Positions 6,061 through 6,984 of a DNA stretch of 6,984 bases are shown here, one piece after another. The translations under genes were made by a program, and so were the position numbers. Numbering within the stretch: the stretch's first letter is position 1; each line of letters starts with the position of its first letter. The stretch covers positions 1 to 6,984 of the forward strand of contig CAUDCB010000100.1 of the NCBI GenBank assembly GCA_958447915.1, written 5' to 3'. The notes under the pieces were generated by a model. That model was not told the origin of the DNA and made no database searches. It saw nothing but the letters and a program-made list of their open reading frames with translations. This DNA comes from an uncultured Collinsella sp. (GTDB lineage Bacteria > Actinomycetota > Coriobacteriia > Coriobacteriales > Coriobacteriaceae).

Positions 6061-6152
6061 CTCATTGGGGGCGCTCATTGGGGACGTACTTAAATGAGTA
6101 GTCGTTGGGGACGCTCTTGTTTGACTAGTCGTTTAAGAACGTCCCCAATGAC
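6061..6152. repeat. Cluster of four CATTGGGGACG-type repeats forming a palindrome
   Basis: CTCATTGGGGGCG (6061-6073) and CTCATTGGGGACG (6074-6086) stand in tandem with one mismatch. GTCGTTGGGGACG (6101-6113) is a third direct copy, and 6140-6152 is an inverted copy. The second and fourth copies open a palindrome: 6076-6087 pairs with 6139-6150, and after one mismatch (6088/6138) pairing continues through TTAAA and GACTA with a wobble and a second mismatch to 6103/6123. The third copy sits in its 19-base loop. This resembles REP-type repeats moved by REP-associated tyrosine transposases; none is encoded here, so that is inference. Confidence 0.78.
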
Positions 6153-6162
6153 TATCTCTCCG

Positions 6163-6180
6163 CCCCCGTGGAATCGGGGG
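6163..6180. other. C/G hairpin before the acetyltransferase gene
   Basis: CCCCCG (6163-6168) pairs with CGGGGG (6175-6180) around the 6-base loop TGGAAT. It follows the GGGGACG repeat cluster directly. No T run follows on either strand, so a terminator role is doubtful. Confidence 0.5.
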
Positions 6181-6249
6181 TCGTCTACCGAATGGTTGAT
6201 GCGGCGGCCCTGCGGCCATGCCACACTCATAGATGGCCTGACCCAACTT

Positions 6250-6257
6250 GGAAGGAG
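6250..6257 (+). promoter_or_regulatory. Ribosome binding site deciding the acetyltransferase start
   Basis: GGAAGGAG lies 5 bases before ATG 6263. A TTG at 6248 in the same frame would place this site inside the coding sequence, so the ATG is preferred. No convincing -35/-10 pair was found in the 80 bases before it. Confidence 0.75.
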
Positions 6258-6262
6258 CCTCC

Positions 6263-6913
6263 ATGAGCCTTGACAACGTAACCCTGCGCGCCGCCACGCT
6301 CGACGACCTGGATGGTATCGCCGCCATCTACAACCGGCTGTGGTGCAACACGCTACGCAACCGCGGCGACGTCGAAGCTGCCGATTTCTGCGCGCGCTTC
6401 AACATTGCCATGCAGCTGCAGCGCTCCCCTATCGCGCTCGTTGCCGAAGCTGAAGGCCGCATCATCGCCGCCTGCTGCATCGGCACCTTCGAAGACGGCA
6501 AACCACGCAAAAACCCGACGTGGAAGCCTTGCTACGACGAGCTATTCGCCCAGGCAACCGAGATGGCAAAGACCGCCGATGCCAAACTCGAGGGCTCGCT
6601 CTTTGGCGACAGTCGCGAAAAGGCCACGGCCGATCGCTTTGCCGCCACGGGCAACGAGTATGCCCAGGGCCAGCTCAACCTGATCATCATTGTGCCCGAG
6701 TGGCAGGGCAAGGGACTCGGCCGCGAGCTCATCGACCTTGCGCGCGCCGAACTCGCCAAAGCCGGGTGCACCAAGTTCTTCCTGATGAGCGACTGCAACT
6801 CTGACTGGCAGTTCTACGAGCGCCTCAACATGAAACGCATCCTGGAGGATCACAGCCAAGACACCGGCGACGGCTTTATCGTCTACATGTACGGAGGCGA
6901 CACGCAGGATTAG
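6263..6913 (+). CDS. GNAT-family N-acetyltransferase, substrate unknown
   Basis: This 216-residue cytoplasmic protein is expected to transfer an acetyl group from acetyl-CoA to an amine. The GNAT fold is seen in order: strand 1 and helix 1 at residues 6-24 (VTLRAATLDDLDGIAAIYN), strands 2-3 at 57-74, strand 4 at 137-147 (LIIIVPEW), then the acetyl-CoA pyrophosphate loop QGKGLG at 148-153, which fits the Q/RxxGxG rule. The helix ELIDLARAELAKAG follows, and the late motif FYERLNM contains Y185, the usual position of the general acid. Residues 75-136, between strands 3 and 4, form an insertion of about 60 charged residues, where most GNATs have a short turn; it probably shapes the acceptor site. 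The gene stands alone between repeat-rich DNA and the window edge, so context gives no substrate. The start is the ATG after GGAAGGAG. Confidence 0.88.
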   Translation: MSLDNVTLRAATLDDLDGIAAIYNRLWCNTLRNRGDVEAADFCARFNIAMQLQRSPIALVAEAEGRIIAACCIGTFEDGKPRKNPTWKPCYDELFAQATEMAKTADAKLEGSLFGDSREKATADRFAATGNEYAQGQLNLIIIVPEWQGKGLGRELIDLARAELAKAGCTKFFLMSDCNSDWQFYERLNMKRILEDHSQDTGDGFIVYMYGGDTQD

Positions 6914-6984
6914 CCTGTGTGCCGCCTCACGGGCTTTCTCCAAGACAGCCCAAAGCAATCAGCCACGCCAAAAGGGACATGCCA

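Noticed and set aside
5876..6061. Open frame on the - strand through the long palindrome downstream of aroF (61 residues)
   Set aside because: The whole frame is hairpin sequence; coding is not needed to explain it and no ribosome binding site precedes it.
6061..6152. A CRISPR array, because of repeated GGGGACG units
   Set aside because: The units are too short and unevenly spaced, one is inverted, there are no uniform spacers and no cas gene is present.
6248..6265. TTG 6248 as the acetyltransferase start
   Set aside because: It overlaps the GGAAGGAG ribosome binding site; ATG 6263 follows at 5 bases.
6914..6984. A terminator after the acetyltransferase gene (GGGCT near 6929 and AGCCC near 6947)
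   Set aside because: Only five pairs form and no T tract follows, so I do not call it.

Overview
The window is GC-rich and gene-dense, and its content fits a Gram-positive actinobacterium of class Coriobacteriia, most likely a gut Collinsella-type organism. This rests on recalled resemblance of the ABC exporter pair and on the intergenic repeats, not on a database search. All recognised genes are on the + strand.

Positions 1-4335 hold the end of an operon. The last 15 codons of an unidentified gene (2-49) overlap the GTG start of a large ABC half-transporter (46-2412). That gene overlaps a second half-transporter (2412-4268) by one base (TAATG). Together they should form one heterodimeric exporter. 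The first subunit carries the degenerate ATPase site: Asp replaces the catalytic Glu, and Gln replaces the switch His. The second subunit is canonical at those positions but has an LSQGQ signature. The first subunit also has an unusually long extracytoplasmic insertion of about 220 residues between its first two membrane helices. A strong intrinsic terminator at 4301-4335 closes the operon.

Positions 4336-4847 contain no convincing gene. They hold a perfect 36-bp inverted repeat enclosing 166 bp that is AT-rich in its right half (4392-4629), a second palindrome (4712-4750), and a plausible sigma-70-type promoter (4766-4794) for the next gene.

Positions 4848-5879 encode a type I 3-deoxy-7-phosphoheptulonate (DAHP) synthase, the first enzyme of aromatic amino acid synthesis. 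It stands alone here, with no other aro gene in view.

Positions 5880-6262 are non-coding and consist largely of secondary-structure elements. They are a 12-bp hairpin on the stop codon, a roughly 99-nt imperfect palindrome, a cluster of four CATTGGGGACG-like repeats forming another palindrome, and a C/G hairpin. They look like dispersed palindromic repeats (REP/ERIC-like), some of which may also end transcription.

Positions 6263-6913 encode a GNAT-family acetyltransferase of unknown substrate. The final 71 bases (6914-6984) show no gene, promoter or clear terminator.

No mobile-element gene, CRISPR array, tRNA or rRNA was seen. The least ordinary content is the exporter's extracellular insertion and the set of unrelated palindromes in the two intergenic gaps.
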